Shown here: in pieces, positions 22,341 to 34,115 of the stretch
How the letters are laid out: every line of letters begins with the position of its first letter
Position numbering within the stretch: the stretch's first letter is position 1
Assembly: GCF_047663525.1 (NCBI RefSeq)
Contig: NC_092597.1
Span: 24,018,501-24,082,500, forward strand
Source of the DNA: Anas platyrhynchos
Lineage: Eukaryota; Chordata; Aves; Anseriformes; Anatidae
Reading direction: 5' to 3'
Length of the DNA stretch: 64,000 nucleotides
The notes under the pieces: model-generated
What the model was told of the DNA's origin: nothing
The model's input: the letters and a program-made list of their open reading frames with translations, nothing else
The model's database searches: none
Translations under genes and position numbers: made by a program

Positions 22341-23544
22341 TTTGCCTGCCTTGGGGAAGGGGAGGATGAGGCGCGTGGGGGCTGAGGGGCATCCTGCAGC
22401 ACCTGGAGGCTCATGAGGCCATGGCGAGGTGATGTGGGTGAATTCCTGCCTGCCAGGGTGCTGTTTTTGCATCAAAGGTGCCCAAGAGACAGTGTGGGAC
22501 AGTGCCAGCCTGCATGGGGAGAGGACTTTTGGGGAGAGGACCTGGGCTGCTGGAGCAGGGGGCAAGGTGGTGGCCCTACAGCTCCACCATTTGGGGCCCC
22601 ATCCTCTCCCATCACCCCGGGTGCTGAAGCAGCACCCACATTTGCTTTTTCACCCCATGGTTCTAAGGCTTTGCCTAAATTAAACTCTTTAACCCCTAAA
22701 CCCTACCAGCGAACCACAGGGTTTCGGGCACATGGGAATCACACAGAACCTCGCATTAGCTTCTGAAGGATGCTGGCGGCTGGAACTGCAGGCACTCCTT
22801 GGACATTCAAAGGCCGAGACTGCTTTTGTGGCCTGTCTGAGCTTGTCTGAAGGGCTGCAGCCAGAAGGGAGGTGAGGCACGCCGGGTATGAAGGCGTGGG
22901 CACCTCGGGCACCTCGGTCCTGCTGTGGCCTCTCCGAGGTTGTGCCAGGCAGAGGTGCCCGCGCACTACCGGGGATTTTCTAATTACCTTGATGACGAGG
23001 GACTTCTTGCCCCCAGACCCCCCCTGGTGACCTCTGACCGATGGGTCTGCTCTGCGGTTTCCCATAATCCTGCAATTTTTGTCCCAGTTAAAACTAGGTT
23101 TAATTTTACGTCCTCCTGCACGCGGTTCTCGGTGGCACGGGGAGGGCGCAAAGTGCTCTGGTGGAGCAGGAGCCCTGGGGCAGGAACCCGGGCGGTGTGA
23201 GCACCAACACCCCCTGCACGAGGGCTGGTTTGGGGCAGGGGGGCTTCAGGAAATGGGACTGAGCCTGGTGGCTGCCCTTGGGTACCCGCTCCCCATGGAT
23301 TTTTGGTGGGGATGGAGGGAAAAGACCCATCCTGCCCCAAAGCTGCTGTGAGAAGAGGACAGGTGAGGAGACACCTTGCTGGTTGCCATCTCCCTTCCAG
23401 CCTTCAAGCGGGCAAATCCCAGCCCCGCTCCCACCAGTCTGGGTCCTGGTGAACGTTCCCCGCTGCAGGAAACCGGGGGTTTATTCCTGCCTGAAGCCCC
23501 GGCTCCGTGTCGCCTGGCCTGGCAACAAACAGCCCGCGTTCTGC
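22341..23544. other. GC-rich spacer with small OTX-type patch
   Basis: A 70-bp AT-richer patch at 23041-23110 has TAATCC at 23065-23070 and GGTTTAATTTTACG. No gene. Confidence 0.4.
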
Positions 23545-23765
23545 TGGCTCTACTCTATAAAATTCCCTCTGAATCCAGGGAAATGGGTTTTTAAAATCGG
23601 TTTTAAAGGCCTCCAGGGGCTCCACATATTCTCACAGGCCTTCCTCTTTATTTGTCCCCTTATTGTAATCCACTCCACTTATGATGTATGGCTAGAGCCG
23701 AACATCTGGCTCTCATCACACCTTCTGTTGACTCACTGCTCAACAAAGGGGCTGAGATGAGTCCC
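23545..23765. promoter_or_regulatory. AT-rich island with AP-1 word
   Basis: A perfect TGACTCA lies at 23729-23735. CCACTTATG and TTGTAATCC words lie upstream. Confidence 0.37.
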
Positions 23766-24364
23766 AGATGTTGCAGCGTGTCAGCGCTCCCTCGGCCGCA
23801 TACTTTTATGGAGGGGAATAAACAGAGGTGGGTTTGAAAGTCGGAGGGCTGAGAGCACGCCTTACCTCGGGGTTAGGGGCGCGCAGGGGCTCGCCGGAGC
23901 GCACCGCACGCGGCCTCCTCGGGGGTGCCAGGTTTCTGCAGGGACACTGCGCAAACCTAGGGCTTCCCTGGGGGTTGGTGCAGGGCTGGAAGAGGCACGT
24001 GTGGGAGGAATGGGGCTGATGCTGAGCTGGCTGTGGTGGTGGAGGTGGGTCTGTGCTGCTGCCCTCGTGGTGTCACCCCCTGGCTGTCCTTGGGGTGTTT
24101 GGTAGTGGGGAGCGCGGTGGGAGCACGCAGGGCTCGGTGCTCCCAGGGTCTGGATGCTCTGGCTGTGCTCACACGCTCCCAAATGCCTCGCCATCCTCCC
24201 CAGGTTTGGCATCACCGATGGGTGCGACCTCCTGCGCACTCTGTAGGGCTGTGCAGCCCCCTAATCCCTGTGGCATTGCAAGAGTGACGGCCACTGGGGG
24301 TTTGGTGAGGGGTCCTGGAGACGTCTGAGCAGGTCTGGCGCTCGTGCAGCCCGCCAAGCAGCAG
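23766..24364. other. GC-rich spacer
   Basis: No gene or repeat recognised. Confidence 0.4.
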
Positions 24365-24850
24365 TGGATGGCATCGTTAGCAGGTCTGAAGCCTGATTTG
24401 GAGCTCTTTGATGCTCTGAGCATTGATGTAGCTCCGGTTCATCTTTTTGTCATTGATATAACGTGTTTATCTAAAAGGGAATCTAGTTTTCATTATTGTG
24501 GATTTGGGGGCTTTTTGCTCTGCATAACAATGAAGTGGGAAGCTGCTATTGTGGGCTGCTGGAGCCTCTCTGGAGAGGCTTCTCTTTAAAATGCCCTCTG
24601 CAAATACGTGTGTTAGACAAAACAGCTCTCCTGCCCGAAGGCATTTCAATCCACAGCGAGCAGAGTGCGAGGAAGGCAGCATATCAGAGCGCCAGGATTT
24701 CTCCAAGGCAAATGAATCTGTTCTCATCTGGTTTTCCTCTTTGATGCATTTTTATGTTAAGGGCTCTAAGTGCTCCTTTAATGGTTCTGGCCCTGTCAGA
24801 GGAGCTGAGGTTTCTTCGCTTTCTTGTTTCTTCCAAACTTCCCTCCACAA
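24365..24850. promoter_or_regulatory. Island with paired TCF/LEF words and SOX word
   Basis: CTTTGAT occurs at 24406-24412 and at 24739-24745; AACAATG lies at 24527-24533. Between them are CATTGATATAACG and GTTTATCTAAAAGG. The middle is less AT-rich, so two elements are possible. Confidence 0.42.
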
Positions 24851-25784
24851 GGCTCCCTGACAGTTCATTCCCTGCGAAGGAGCTTTCCAAGCCCGCGTGC
24901 TTCACTCAACTTGAGCCGGGAATACCCACAGCATCCAACGGTGATGCTCAAAAACGCAGCGTGTCAAATCATTTGCCTGGATGACTGGGGGCTCCCAGGA
25001 GAAACCCGGGCTCTTCGTGACAACAACCCAAATTAAGGAAATCTGTCTGCTGTCGGTTGTGGGGTGCCAGGACTCACAGGCTCGTGCCTGGCCCCAGGGC
25101 GCTGTGGGGCTGAGTGGAGCCCTCCTTGGGTGCCTCCTGCTCCGCGCCAACCTCTCCGCTCTGCCCCACCACTGCTGCTGCTCCGACCAGCTCCAGGCGT
25201 GGGGTTTGCAGCTCTGGAGAGCTTCTCCTCTCTCCTCCTGCACACACAAAACTGCTCTGGCACAACGTGGTCAGTGCCGAGAACCCGACTGTGCTGCTGC
25301 CTTGTGGCTGCGGTCTTCAAGATAAGGAGAGGGGAGCAGGAAAAGCAGGTGACAGTGACAGCAGAGCCCACAGACCCTGTGGCAGACTTTTTTTTTTGGC
25401 AATAACCTCGGGTGTGGGTCTTAGTTAGGGGTCACCTTCCCTGCAAAGCACCCTTGCCCCTGCCAGCCCCTGGTGCCCCGTGGGAGGAGGCGTCGCGCAC
25501 TGCTCCGTGCTGCCTGCAGCCGTCTGGTGGCTCCTCACCCGAGCACTCAGCGGGCAGCTCTGGGCACTGCTGTGCCACCACCCGGTCCCTCCCGTCTGCC
25601 TCGGTCCCTCTGAAAACCACTTTTCTGCTGCCACCCAGCCGAGTGGCCCCACAGCGCGCCGTGCCTGCGCGCCCACGGAGAGGGCAGCTCGCCCAGAGGG
25701 AGAAACAGAGACTTGGAAACCTGTGGCTTTGGTTGCTTTAAAGAACAGTTTCCCTGGCCTCTTTCTTTCATGTGGGCTGGGCTT
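24851..25784. other. GC-rich spacer
   Basis: No gene; no recognisable repeat. Confidence 0.4.
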
Positions 25785-26145
25785 TTAATGAGCTTTTTTA
25801 AATATAATTTTAAACTTTTTTTTTTTTTTTTTTTTCTCTTAAGGAGCCTGCTCGCATTTTTATCTCAGCTTTGGATGCACAAAGCTTGACTGTTTTGTTC
25901 TCAGAGTCAGCTGGATGATCAAGGTTTTTAAAGTCTACTAAATTATTAAAGGAAACTCAGTTACTCACTAAATATTATTGCTTCCATACTGTCAGAGAGA
26001 AGATCACAGCAATATTTTGTTAATTCAAACATCTTTATCTTTCTCTGAGGCTGCTGATGACAGGCAAAGAGCTCGCATAATATACAAAGGTGCTTGTTAC
26101 GGAAAGAGGACATAATTAATTCTAGCAGGAGCAATAAGTCTTTGC
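25785..26145. promoter_or_regulatory. AT-rich island, candidate CNE
   Basis: It starts with AAATATAATTTTAAAC and a 21-T run (25816-25836). It continues with CTAAATTATTAAAGG, CTAAATATTATTGC and GACATAATTAATTC near 26109. Confidence 0.43.
25816..25836 (-). repeat. T21 tract
   Basis: Twenty-one uninterrupted T. Confidence 0.95.
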
Positions 26146-26775
26146 TCCATGGAAAGCAGCACAAGGGCCATGCTGCTGGCTGGGAGCAGCCTCGCAGCTC
26201 GGTTGGCATTTCGGATGAACCCCTTGGGATGTTCACCCGTGGGATGTGGCACCGGTGTCCCTGTCAGATGCGAGGGTGCTGGTCCCTGGAGGGGTGTGCC
26301 TGGTGCTGGGAGCTCGCAGCAAGGCTGCAGGACATTATCTGGGGACCTGCCAATGCACTGAGCCCCATGAGATGATGGGGAAGGTGACGTGTGGCTCACA
26401 CGGGCTCTGCCCCATGGGGTTGGAGCCCCTCGAGGTGCTGCAAGGTGCCCGGGTGTCCTGGGAGAAACTCGGAGGAACTCGGAGAAACCCTGCAGCCGGA
26501 GGGTTCACCAGCACCAGCAACACCAGTAAGCTCCTGCCTGGCACGGCTGGTGCCACCAGCACCACCAGCCCTGCAGGTGACAACGGGGACCCGCAGGGAC
26601 CGTGGCGGTGACGGGTGGCTTGTCCCGTGCCATGGCCAGGGAGCGGGGACCTGGGTTGTGCCTGCTGGGGCTGGGGCTGCTTGGCAGAGAAAGCCCCCAG
26701 CGAGACGCTGCCACGCTCAGCCTGGGGCCCGTGTGGCTGTGTGGCAAGTTGTATTTTCACACCAATGTTTTTGGT
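26146..26775. other. GC-rich spacer with CACCAG repeats
   Basis: Interspersed CACCAGCAC/CACCAGCAAC words lie at 26508-26571 around an inverted GGCACGGCTGGTGCC. No gene. Confidence 0.4.
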
Positions 26776-27300
26776 TTTTTTTTTTCAAGTCATTACAAGC
26801 TAAACAGCTCAAATAGTCTTCAAGGTGAAATCTGCTTTTCATTACTCTGTAAGGGCACTGCGGCTTCATTTTCATAAGTTACATTACCATATGCAGCATT
26901 ATAGTGCTTTGCTCTGCTACATATTGTCAACATTAAATAACCTCTTTTTGTGGTTACATCATAAAAATTCTTTAGATCTTGGAAGCAGACTGTGAATATT
27001 TGCATATGTATATCTTTAATTTTCGCAGAACAGGCTGGCTACCAGATGGGTGAACCAAATAAGCCTCCAACATTTATCTGAAAGTTAGACGTTTTCCTGT
27101 GTTGTTAACCGCAAAGGAAACTAGGTGGTTTGCAGCCATGCTGAGCCGCTGCCAGCCCCTAACCTTCGAATATTTTCACAGGGAGGGGGGAAGAGGGAGG
27201 GAGCCTTCTCCTTCAAACCAGATGGCCGTATGGAATCAATAAAAGGCCGTTTCAAAAGTTTGTTTACTTAACATTGAATATAATATGCCTTTGTGGTCCC
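26776..27300. promoter_or_regulatory. AT-rich island with octamer, E-box and RUNX words
   Basis: A perfect octamer ATTTGCAT (26998-27005) overlaps the E-box CATATG (27003-27008). A second CATATG lies at 26888-26893 and a RUNX word TGTGGTT at 26949-26955. A GC-rich gap at 27140-27220 splits off a right-hand part. Confidence 0.5.
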
Positions 27301-27639
27301 TTTGCACAGCAGAAAAATGCGATCCAGCACCAAGCTAATGAGTCCGAGCACCGCGGCTCAGGCCGGAGGACACGGCTGCTCCGCTCGACGCCTCTTGCAC
27401 CCATCCCCGGCACGGCCCGCGGGCTTTCAAAGGGGCTGCGGGGCTCTTAGGGCGAAGACCCCCTCCTCTCGTGGGACAGAAAATTCCTTTTTTCTGGCTA
27501 AATCCATGGATTTTGTCATTCGGGGTGTAATGATGCAGGTTGGGGTGTGGGGATGCTGCCCCTGTCCCCAGCCCCGTCCCTAAACCTGCGCAAAAGGAGG
27601 GCTCGGCTTTCCGCCGCGTGCGAGGAGTATCTGCAAACT
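27301..27639. other. GC-rich spacer
   Basis: No gene or repeat recognised. Confidence 0.4.
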
Positions 27640-27960
27640 TGTAAGGTATTAATCTTGCGCCGTAATTATTTTTAAACATCCCAAATTATACGAGCAGTAC
27701 AGCAAAAACAATGTAGCCTTGTCTTTAAAACATAGACTCTCATTACGGAAATCTGTCATCTGTTAATTCATTAGAGCCCTGACAGAAAGAGCTTAGATCA
27801 AAACTATTTTAAATGATTCCTGATGACACACAATGGCAAATTTCAGCCATTATTCCGGAAATGTAGCCATCATTCTTTCTGCTGGATTCAACAAGGGTCC
27901 TTCCTCTGATATTAATTGACTTCTAAGTAGTTGCACATGTTGTTGTTGTGCTCTTGCTCG
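27640..27960. promoter_or_regulatory. AT-rich island with SOX word
   Basis: ACAATGG lies at 27830-27836 and TAATTA at 27663-27668; GTTAATTCATTAG and GATATTAATTGAC follow. There is no open frame across it. Confidence 0.47.
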
Positions 27961-28049
27961 GGTCCCTGGGTGGGAAGGCGCAGCGAGCAGCCCTGCGCTC
28001 GCCCCGGCTCTCCGTCGGGCCCCGTGCAGCACAGAGCGGCGCTGGAGTA

Positions 28050-28140
28050 AAAGAGTAAAAAAAAAAATAAATAAATAAAAATAATAAAAAAATTGAACAT
28101 GTTTTGCCTTTTATTTATTTATTTTTTATTTATTTATTTC
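28050..28140. repeat. Inverted AT-rich repeat (AAAT/ATTT arms)
   Basis: The left arm (28059-28092) is built of AAAT units and the right arm (28109-28140) of ATTT units. The 16-bp spacer contains AACATGTT. The arms are nearly complementary, so the block can form a long hairpin or cruciform. Confidence 0.75.
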
Positions 28141-28183
28141 TGCAAATCCAAGCCAGGATCTTAAAGCCCGATCCAAGCTTTAA

Positions 28184-28301
28184 TTCGCTCTCCTCGTCTC
28201 TGTGATGCCTCGTGGTGGCTCCGCGCACGCAGATCCCCGCTCTGCTGATGAAGCCGTCCCGGAGTCGGCAGCTGCGAGCGCGGAGACGCGAGGCGCTTGG
28301 A
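28184..28301. other. Small CpG-dense patch
   Basis: About 16 CpGs in 118 bp by eye, much denser than the surroundings but too short to call a promoter island. Confidence 0.45.
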
Positions 28302-28370
28302 CAGGTTCTGTACAGCAGTTGTTGTTAATGAGTTTATTTACACAACGGCTTCATTGTTGTTGAAAGCAAG
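28302..28370. promoter_or_regulatory. Small AT-richer patch
   Basis: GTTGTTAATGAGTTTATTTAC is its core. It lies directly against the CpG-dense patch. Confidence 0.25.
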
Positions 28371-29179
28371 AGGTAGAAACTGGAATGTTTGGCGCTCACA
28401 CGTTTTTCTTCTTGCATTTCAGTTCGGTTCAGGCCCTGAGCCCGTGCTGCTGAGGCTGGGCAGGTTGCTGCTGGGACATGGCCCCAGAATTGAGCACGGT
28501 CCTGGGAACCTGAGGAAGAAGGAAGAAAACCAATTCCTGTTCTTAATGCAGCTTCTGTCCTGAGGCTGGAAGAGCCAAGCCGTGCGCAATCTCCAGCAGA
28601 TGCTCTTCATGTGACTCAAATACAGCCCCCGGGACCATCCCAGTGGACAAGGAGCGAGGGCATTTGCACGTTTGGATGCTCCCGGTGCCCTTCTGCAGCT
28701 CACAGCTGAGTTACCTTCCCCTGAGCCCAGCCAGCCCCAGCTGCATCCCTGCCGGGCGCTGCTTTGAGCCTGGATCCCCAAGCAGGAGGGCATTTCGGGT
28801 GGTTCCCAGGTCTGTCCCATCACACAGCACCCTGAAACCTTCATTGCCTTTCATTTTTGGGTGGCTGGCCAAGGTGCAGACATATTCCTGCAAAACCTCA
28901 TAACCCGACCTTTTCCAAAGACTTCTGCTGGTGTGCTACAGAACATCCTTATTCTTGTTGAGCCATCCGGGACAAGGCGGTGGTGCAGGGCTTCTTCATG
29001 CTGCTGTGGACGTGCACGGGAAGTGCAGGGCTTGCTGATGGCTGCTTGGGTGACGTTTTGCTCCCGTGCATGGAGAACCTGCTGCTGCCTTCGCTCTGAG
29101 GCTTTCCCGGCCGTATCAGGTAGCCCCCGGGCAGCTGATGGGGAGGCAGCAACGTGCTCATGAGGGAGGAAAAGTGGTT
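28371..29179. other. Mixed-composition spacer
   Basis: No gene or repeat recognised. Confidence 0.4.
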
Positions 29180-29454
29180 TTGTGCATTGCCAGAAAAATG
29201 TATTTTGTTCTGTTACAGTTGGCTCTGCACTTTTTCCAAGTAAAGTATATGAAAATTCTGCTCAAATGATGCGTGAGTTCCTTACGAGTTGGGCTGAGAG
29301 CCGGCAAATTGCTGTGTTTAATTAAATACCTCGATTTACTGAACTTGAGGTGAAGCCAAGGATAGCAGGCAGGCCATTTTTATAAATTATGAGAAGATGG
29401 GAAAACTGACAATGATCCATATAATACTGTAGGACCAAAAAAAAAAAAAAAAAA
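29180..29454. promoter_or_regulatory. AT-rich island ending in A18
   Basis: A palindromic TTTAATTAAA lies at 29317-29326; TATAAATTATG is near 29381. It ends in A18 (29437-29454). Confidence 0.42.
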
Positions 29455-29934
29455 CCCAAAGTGGTGGTAGGGGGATGGATTTGAGTGCCCTTTGAGCAAA
29501 CCCCTTCCCTTGAATCGTGTTGTATTTGCTGTGCACTGTGCCGCCATCAGCTGCACCCACCCCGTGCCCGGTGCCTGGCATTTTGGGGGCAGATGAAGGG
29601 GTTTGGGAGAGAAAAATCCCCCAGGCAGGCAGCCGGGCTGTGCAAAACTTCGTGGGCTTCAGGGATGTGCAAGGACCAGGCTATTCCTGCTGCCAAAACC
29701 CCTCAGGGGGCCAGAATTGAGCATCCTCACGCCAAAGCTGGTTGCACACTTGCCACCACAGCCACGCTGCCTGCCAAATCCCATGTCCCCAGCAGCAAGG
29801 GACACCAGGAGCAGGGGCAGGGCCCTGCCCCAATCTGGGCTTTGCTTTCGGCACCACCCAGCCAAAGTCCTTGGGGAGAGCAGGGCCGGGCGCAGGAGCG
29901 CTCACCTCCAGCCTATTTATCTTCGGGGGCTGCT
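29455..29934. other. GC-rich spacer
   Basis: No gene or repeat recognised. Confidence 0.4.
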
Positions 29935-30150
29935 ACCTTGCGGTGCGTGAGCATAACTCTTCTGTGCATAATTCAGCGTCTTTGTACTTCATCAGCCTTT
30001 AAATAGCACAGTGGAGCAGAGAAATAATTATTCTCTTTGGTTGGCTAGGGTTGATGCTAAATCTGCACGAGCAGCGGCTGTTCGGGGACTTTCAGTGCTT
30101 GAGTCAGCGATCTTCTGACTTTGTAACTTCAGAAGGGGACAAGCGGCTTT
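29935..30150. promoter_or_regulatory. Island with homeodomain palindrome
   Basis: AGAGAAATAATTATTCTCT at 30018-30036 is a palindrome with one bulged A, centred on ATAATTAT. Confidence 0.4.
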
Positions 30151-30906
30151 CCTTTTTTATTTATTTATTATTTTTTTTTTTTACAATGCACAGTGACAAA
30201 GATATAAATCTGTGGCAGCCCTGAAGCATAAATAGCCGTAATGCAGCTCGCTCGCTCTGCTGCCCATGACCCACGAGAGGCTTCACAGCTTCCTTTTCAG
30301 CTGTAAAATCGCCCCACTCGGCTGGGAACGGCTTTGGCACCAAGCAAACCGGCGCCTGCTCCCCATCCCTCACCGGCGTGCACATTTTTGGGTGGCCAGT
30401 CCTGGTGCTGGGGGGGGTTTCTGGGTGTGCAGACCATCAAGTCCCTGCTATATAAAGGCTGAATACCTCGCCTGGGGGATGCAGCACATGAAGCCCCCAC
30501 CCCAAGAGGTGCAGGGATTGCCCTGGAAAAAAGGGGCTGTGGGTATGGGGAAATCTGGGGGAGAGGAGGAGGAGGAGGAGGAGTGCCAGAGAAAGCATGG
30601 GGATGATGTGGGAGTAGGAGGGAAAATAAACAGCCCACGTTGCACGGCTCAGCCTGGGTAAACAGCAAATATCTTCAGGGCTGAGCCCTTCTGGCCGGGC
30701 AGAGCAGGAAGGGGGCAGCCAGCTGGTGGTGCCGAGCCCTTGGAAGGAAGGAGCCGCACGGCGCTAATGAGTTAATACGGAGTTAATTTGCTGGGGCCTG
30801 CCCATGCGGGCAGCAGAGCTGCACAGCTCGGGAGGGAGCAGATCCTGCCGGTGCCAGCAGAAAGCAGCGAAAACGTCGAGTGGAGTGTTTACAGATTTTT
30901 CTTTCC
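30151..30906. other. Spacer with T-rich start and a (GGA)n stretch
   Basis: T-rich sequence at 30150-30182; (GAG/GGA)n at 30561-30583. Two GTTAAT words lie at 30770-30790. No gene. Confidence 0.45.
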
Positions 30907-30938
30907 TTTTTTTTTTTTTTTTCTTTTTTTTTTTTTTT
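30907..30938 (-). repeat. Paired T-tracts
   Basis: T16 (30907-30922), C, then T15 (30924-30938). Confidence 0.93.
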
Positions 30939-31095
30939 GAGATGCTCTGATTACGAGCCAGACTTTTAAAGACAGGAAGTGCCCAGCAGATGAGCATATC
31001 AATCACTGCTTTTATAAGCGTTTGAAGATTTTGCAAATCATTTTATTACTTTGATAGCAGGCTTCCTGCGAAGGCAATAAACCTGGCACCGAATC
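30939..31095. promoter_or_regulatory. Short island with TCF/LEF word
   Basis: CTTTGAT lies at 31049-31055; ATATCAATCAC and GCAAATCATTTTATTAC are nearby. Confidence 0.38.
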
Positions 31096-31899
31096 AGGCA
31101 GGAGGACGTGTGTGTGGTGTGAGGAGCCGTGCCCAGGGCTTGCTGGAGGAGCGGCAGCTCGGGTGCTGCAGGATGATTTCTGTTCCTCCCCTGTGGCCGT
31201 GCCAGGAACGGGCTGGCTGCGGGGAGGGTTTGTGGCTGGACCCCGGGGATCCAAAGCCCCATCCTGGCTCTGCTCCTCCAGGAGGGGAGAGCTGAGAGGG
31301 TCCTGTATAAAGGGAGGATGCACGGAATTAAACAAGCAGTGTAAGAGGAGCGAATACAAGCAGGATGCAAAGCACAAGCAGGAACGTTTGGGGACTGAAC
31401 GCGGTGCAGCAGGTCATGGAGAGCTGGCTCTGCCTCCTGCTTCTGCTGCTGGACTGTCTGTGTGTGTATCTGAGGATACAACAGGAGGCTGGGGCAGAAG
31501 CTCTCAGCAATGCTGTGTCCACATCCTTGAGCCTGCAGTGGGAATCGAGAGGCAGGGATATGTGAAACCACCCCACAGCTCCATGGGCTCAGTGCTGCGG
31601 AGTTCCAGCACTTCCCAGGGTAACCCAGCCCATAACTGCTCGTGGAAGCCCTCAGGAGATAAAATGCAAATGTTTGGAGAGTTTTGGAGCTGAACCCACC
31701 GTGTCCTCCCCTGGGAATGCTCCGTGCCCACCTGGCTCCCACTCATCCGGGTGGGACCTGATCCATCACCTCGGCCCCACGAGCATCAGGAAGGGGACAC
31801 AGGAGCCTGGCTTCTGAGCAGCAGCCCGGCTTCTGAGCCCTGCTTCCAGAGCAGGCAGCAAGCAGGGGGTGAGGTGGGGCTGTGTTGGAGAGGTCTGCG
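31096..31899. other. GC-rich spacer
   Basis: No gene or repeat recognised. Confidence 0.4.
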
Positions 31900-32080
31900 C
31901 TTTACTTTCACAGATAAACTCTAAGCTGAGCTGCTGGTTTGGCATAGGAAATTCCACAGTTAGACTCAGGCTAGGCCAGCGAATAACACAGCTCTTTTAC
32001 CACATATTTTCAAAGCATATTTTATTTTTGAAGACAGCGAATGTGTCTGGGAGTGGCGCTCAGTGATTTTTTTTCCTGCA
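31900..32080. promoter_or_regulatory. Short AT-rich island
   Basis: It holds AGATAAAC, CACATATTTTC and CAAAGCATATTTTATT words. Confidence 0.33.
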
Positions 32081-32359
32081 TTTTCCTGTGCAAGGAGATC
32101 GCGGGTCCCATCCGGCCGGGCAGGGCGGGGGCCACTGGCACAGCCGTCACCTCCCCGGGGACAGGGCGCCTGGCAGAGGCACCAGCCACGCACTGGAAAT
32201 CTTTGCCCTGGCTGCAATTCATCTTAATTTGGGCAAAGCAAATAAGTTTAGCTGCTGACTTGGCGCAGCTGCTCCTGAGCTCCGAGGAGGAGCGATAAGG
32301 GAACAACAAACCCGACCCGGTGTTTGGAGAGCCCAGGACTCGGGGCCAGGCTCATCGGC
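32081..32359. other. GC-rich spacer with AT patch
   Basis: A 50-bp AT-richer patch at 32215-32260 has CATCTTAATTTGGGC. Otherwise nothing recognised. Confidence 0.35.
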
Positions 32360-32825
32360 CGTATTTATAGCCGGTGCAAAATTGATCCGTGCAGTTTCCA
32401 GACTGTGCAGCCAATTAAACCTCTCGCTCTCTCGCCGTTCCTGGTGCAATTACCATCTCGCGCCCTGTAACTTGCAGCTATGAGTAAGCCAAATTCAATT
32501 TTATATAGAGTGTGCAAAGTGAACTGTAACTGGGGAACAGTTTCGTGCGTGCCGTCCCTCCCCAGCCTGACAACCAGCTTTACTACCCAGCAGGGAATAG
32601 ACTGATCGCTCATTTACGGCTGCAATCATCTCCCTGTTACAGCATTAGGAAGGAATGAGCACCAAAAGCCATTATAATTAAGATCTCTCTGGAGCTGACA
32701 GTAGAAATAGATGGCATGTGGAGCTGGAGCTCTGTGGCTCAGCTGTTTCTTTTCGAGCTGTCACTGGAAAATTACAGAGGCTGACAATCATATTTTTAAC
32801 GCAGCGGTGCTAAGTAATATATATC
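32360..32825. promoter_or_regulatory. Island with TALE-type and TEAD-type words
   Basis: TGACAG (32696-32701), CTGTCA (32758-32763) and TGACA (32782-32786) give three MEIS/TGIF-like cores in 90 bp. GGAATG at 32652-32657 is a TEAD-type core, and CATTATAATTAAG lies between. Confidence 0.47.
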
Positions 32826-33839
32826 CACCTTGCGCCGTGGAAACGCGGGGCGCTGCACCGTGAGTGCCGTGCTGGGCAGCGCCGCGGGCAGAGCCCTCGT
32901 GCTGGGGCTGAGCTGTCCCTGCTGCTTCCTTCGCCTCCGAAAACCCAACCCCAAACCACCTCTGTAGCATTCACCCTGTTTCTTGTGCCGTGCCAACGCG
33001 CAGCAGCATCTGGGGCTGGGTCAGTGCCGCACACAGCTGCTGTGGCACCAAAGTGCACCAGGTACGTGCCCTCATGCTTCACCTGGGAGGGAGCATCGGG
33101 GCCTGATCTCGTCCATCTCTGAATTTGGGCAGCTATTTGTCACCGGGGGAGCTGACAACCCGCAGCCGCTGGTGGCCTCTCCCCGCTGGGAAGACGTGCG
33201 CAGAGCCTGAAATATTCCGAGCAGCAGCCAAGGAGCAGCGCCCGGCCGTTCGGAGACGGCGCGCTGTGTCGAGACCTGTGGGTCTTCATACCTGAGAAGC
33301 AGTTGCTCAACAGAGATGCCTGGTTTGAGACAGCAGACGATGGTTTCCCAATTATTTCATAATAACGAGCGCCTCCTCCCCTGCCTCTGGACAGCAAACA
33401 GCACGCGGTGAGCCGCCTTTCCCCCGCAGCCACCGGTGCCTTTTGCAGGGCTGGGCTCTTGCGGGATGCTTTGTGAGAGTAATACGGTGGGAAAACACCC
33501 GCTGGTGCCTTCAGGGTGTCATTAACGTGGCAGAAAGGCAGCTCGGGTGCCGCTGAGCGCCGGTGCTGCTGCTTTTGGGAGGCTCTGCTCATGCGCCGTG
33601 GCGTCGCGCTCCTTCCTGCCGCAGGCGAGGGGTGTCCGCAGCATCCCCCCTGTTTTTCTCCTATTAGGCCGGCTGGGGAGATCCCCACCACTCAAACAGT
33701 TTTGCATTTCATTTCATCTCTGCCCATTGCCAAAGGCCTTTCATGTTCACATAGGAATTTGACGGCGAGGCCGGGTGGCTTATCGGGCTCGGGGCTGTCT
33801 GCACCCACCGGCGGGCGTTTGCCCGCGCCGCTCCTTCCC
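32826..33839. other. GC-rich spacer with CpG patch
   Basis: CpGs concentrate at 33160-33275. A 90-bp AT-richer patch at 33285-33375 has CAATTATTTCATAATAACG. No gene. Confidence 0.4.
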
Positions 33840-34115
33840 CGTTGCAGCAACTGAAGTCACACACTTGCTATCTACATTTTTCCCTGACAGCCGGCATTAA
33901 AGCTATTTCTATTAAATGTCTGATGCTGTGTCTTGTTGCAGAAGGCTGTGTTGGGTTACTTCTTGCCACATACCTCCGTGACAGCGTGCGTTATTTAAAG
34001 CAGCAGCGCTTAGCGAATTATACTTCCTCGCCCCATCGTGTAATCCGCTGTAAACACGGGTGGGCTTGCTTTTCTCGTGTTTTTTAAAGATCCAGATTAA
34101 AATATGATTTGTAGG
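33840..34115. promoter_or_regulatory. AT-richer island, candidate CNE
   Basis: It holds GGCATTAAAGC, TTCTATTAAATG, GTTATTTAAAGC and GCGAATTATAC words and GTGTAATCCGC near 34039. Confidence 0.4.

Noticed and set aside
30034-30050. TCTTTGGTTGGCTAGGG, similar to the start of microRNA miR-9
   Set aside because: Mismatches in the middle and no complementary arm within 100 bp, so no hairpin precursor.
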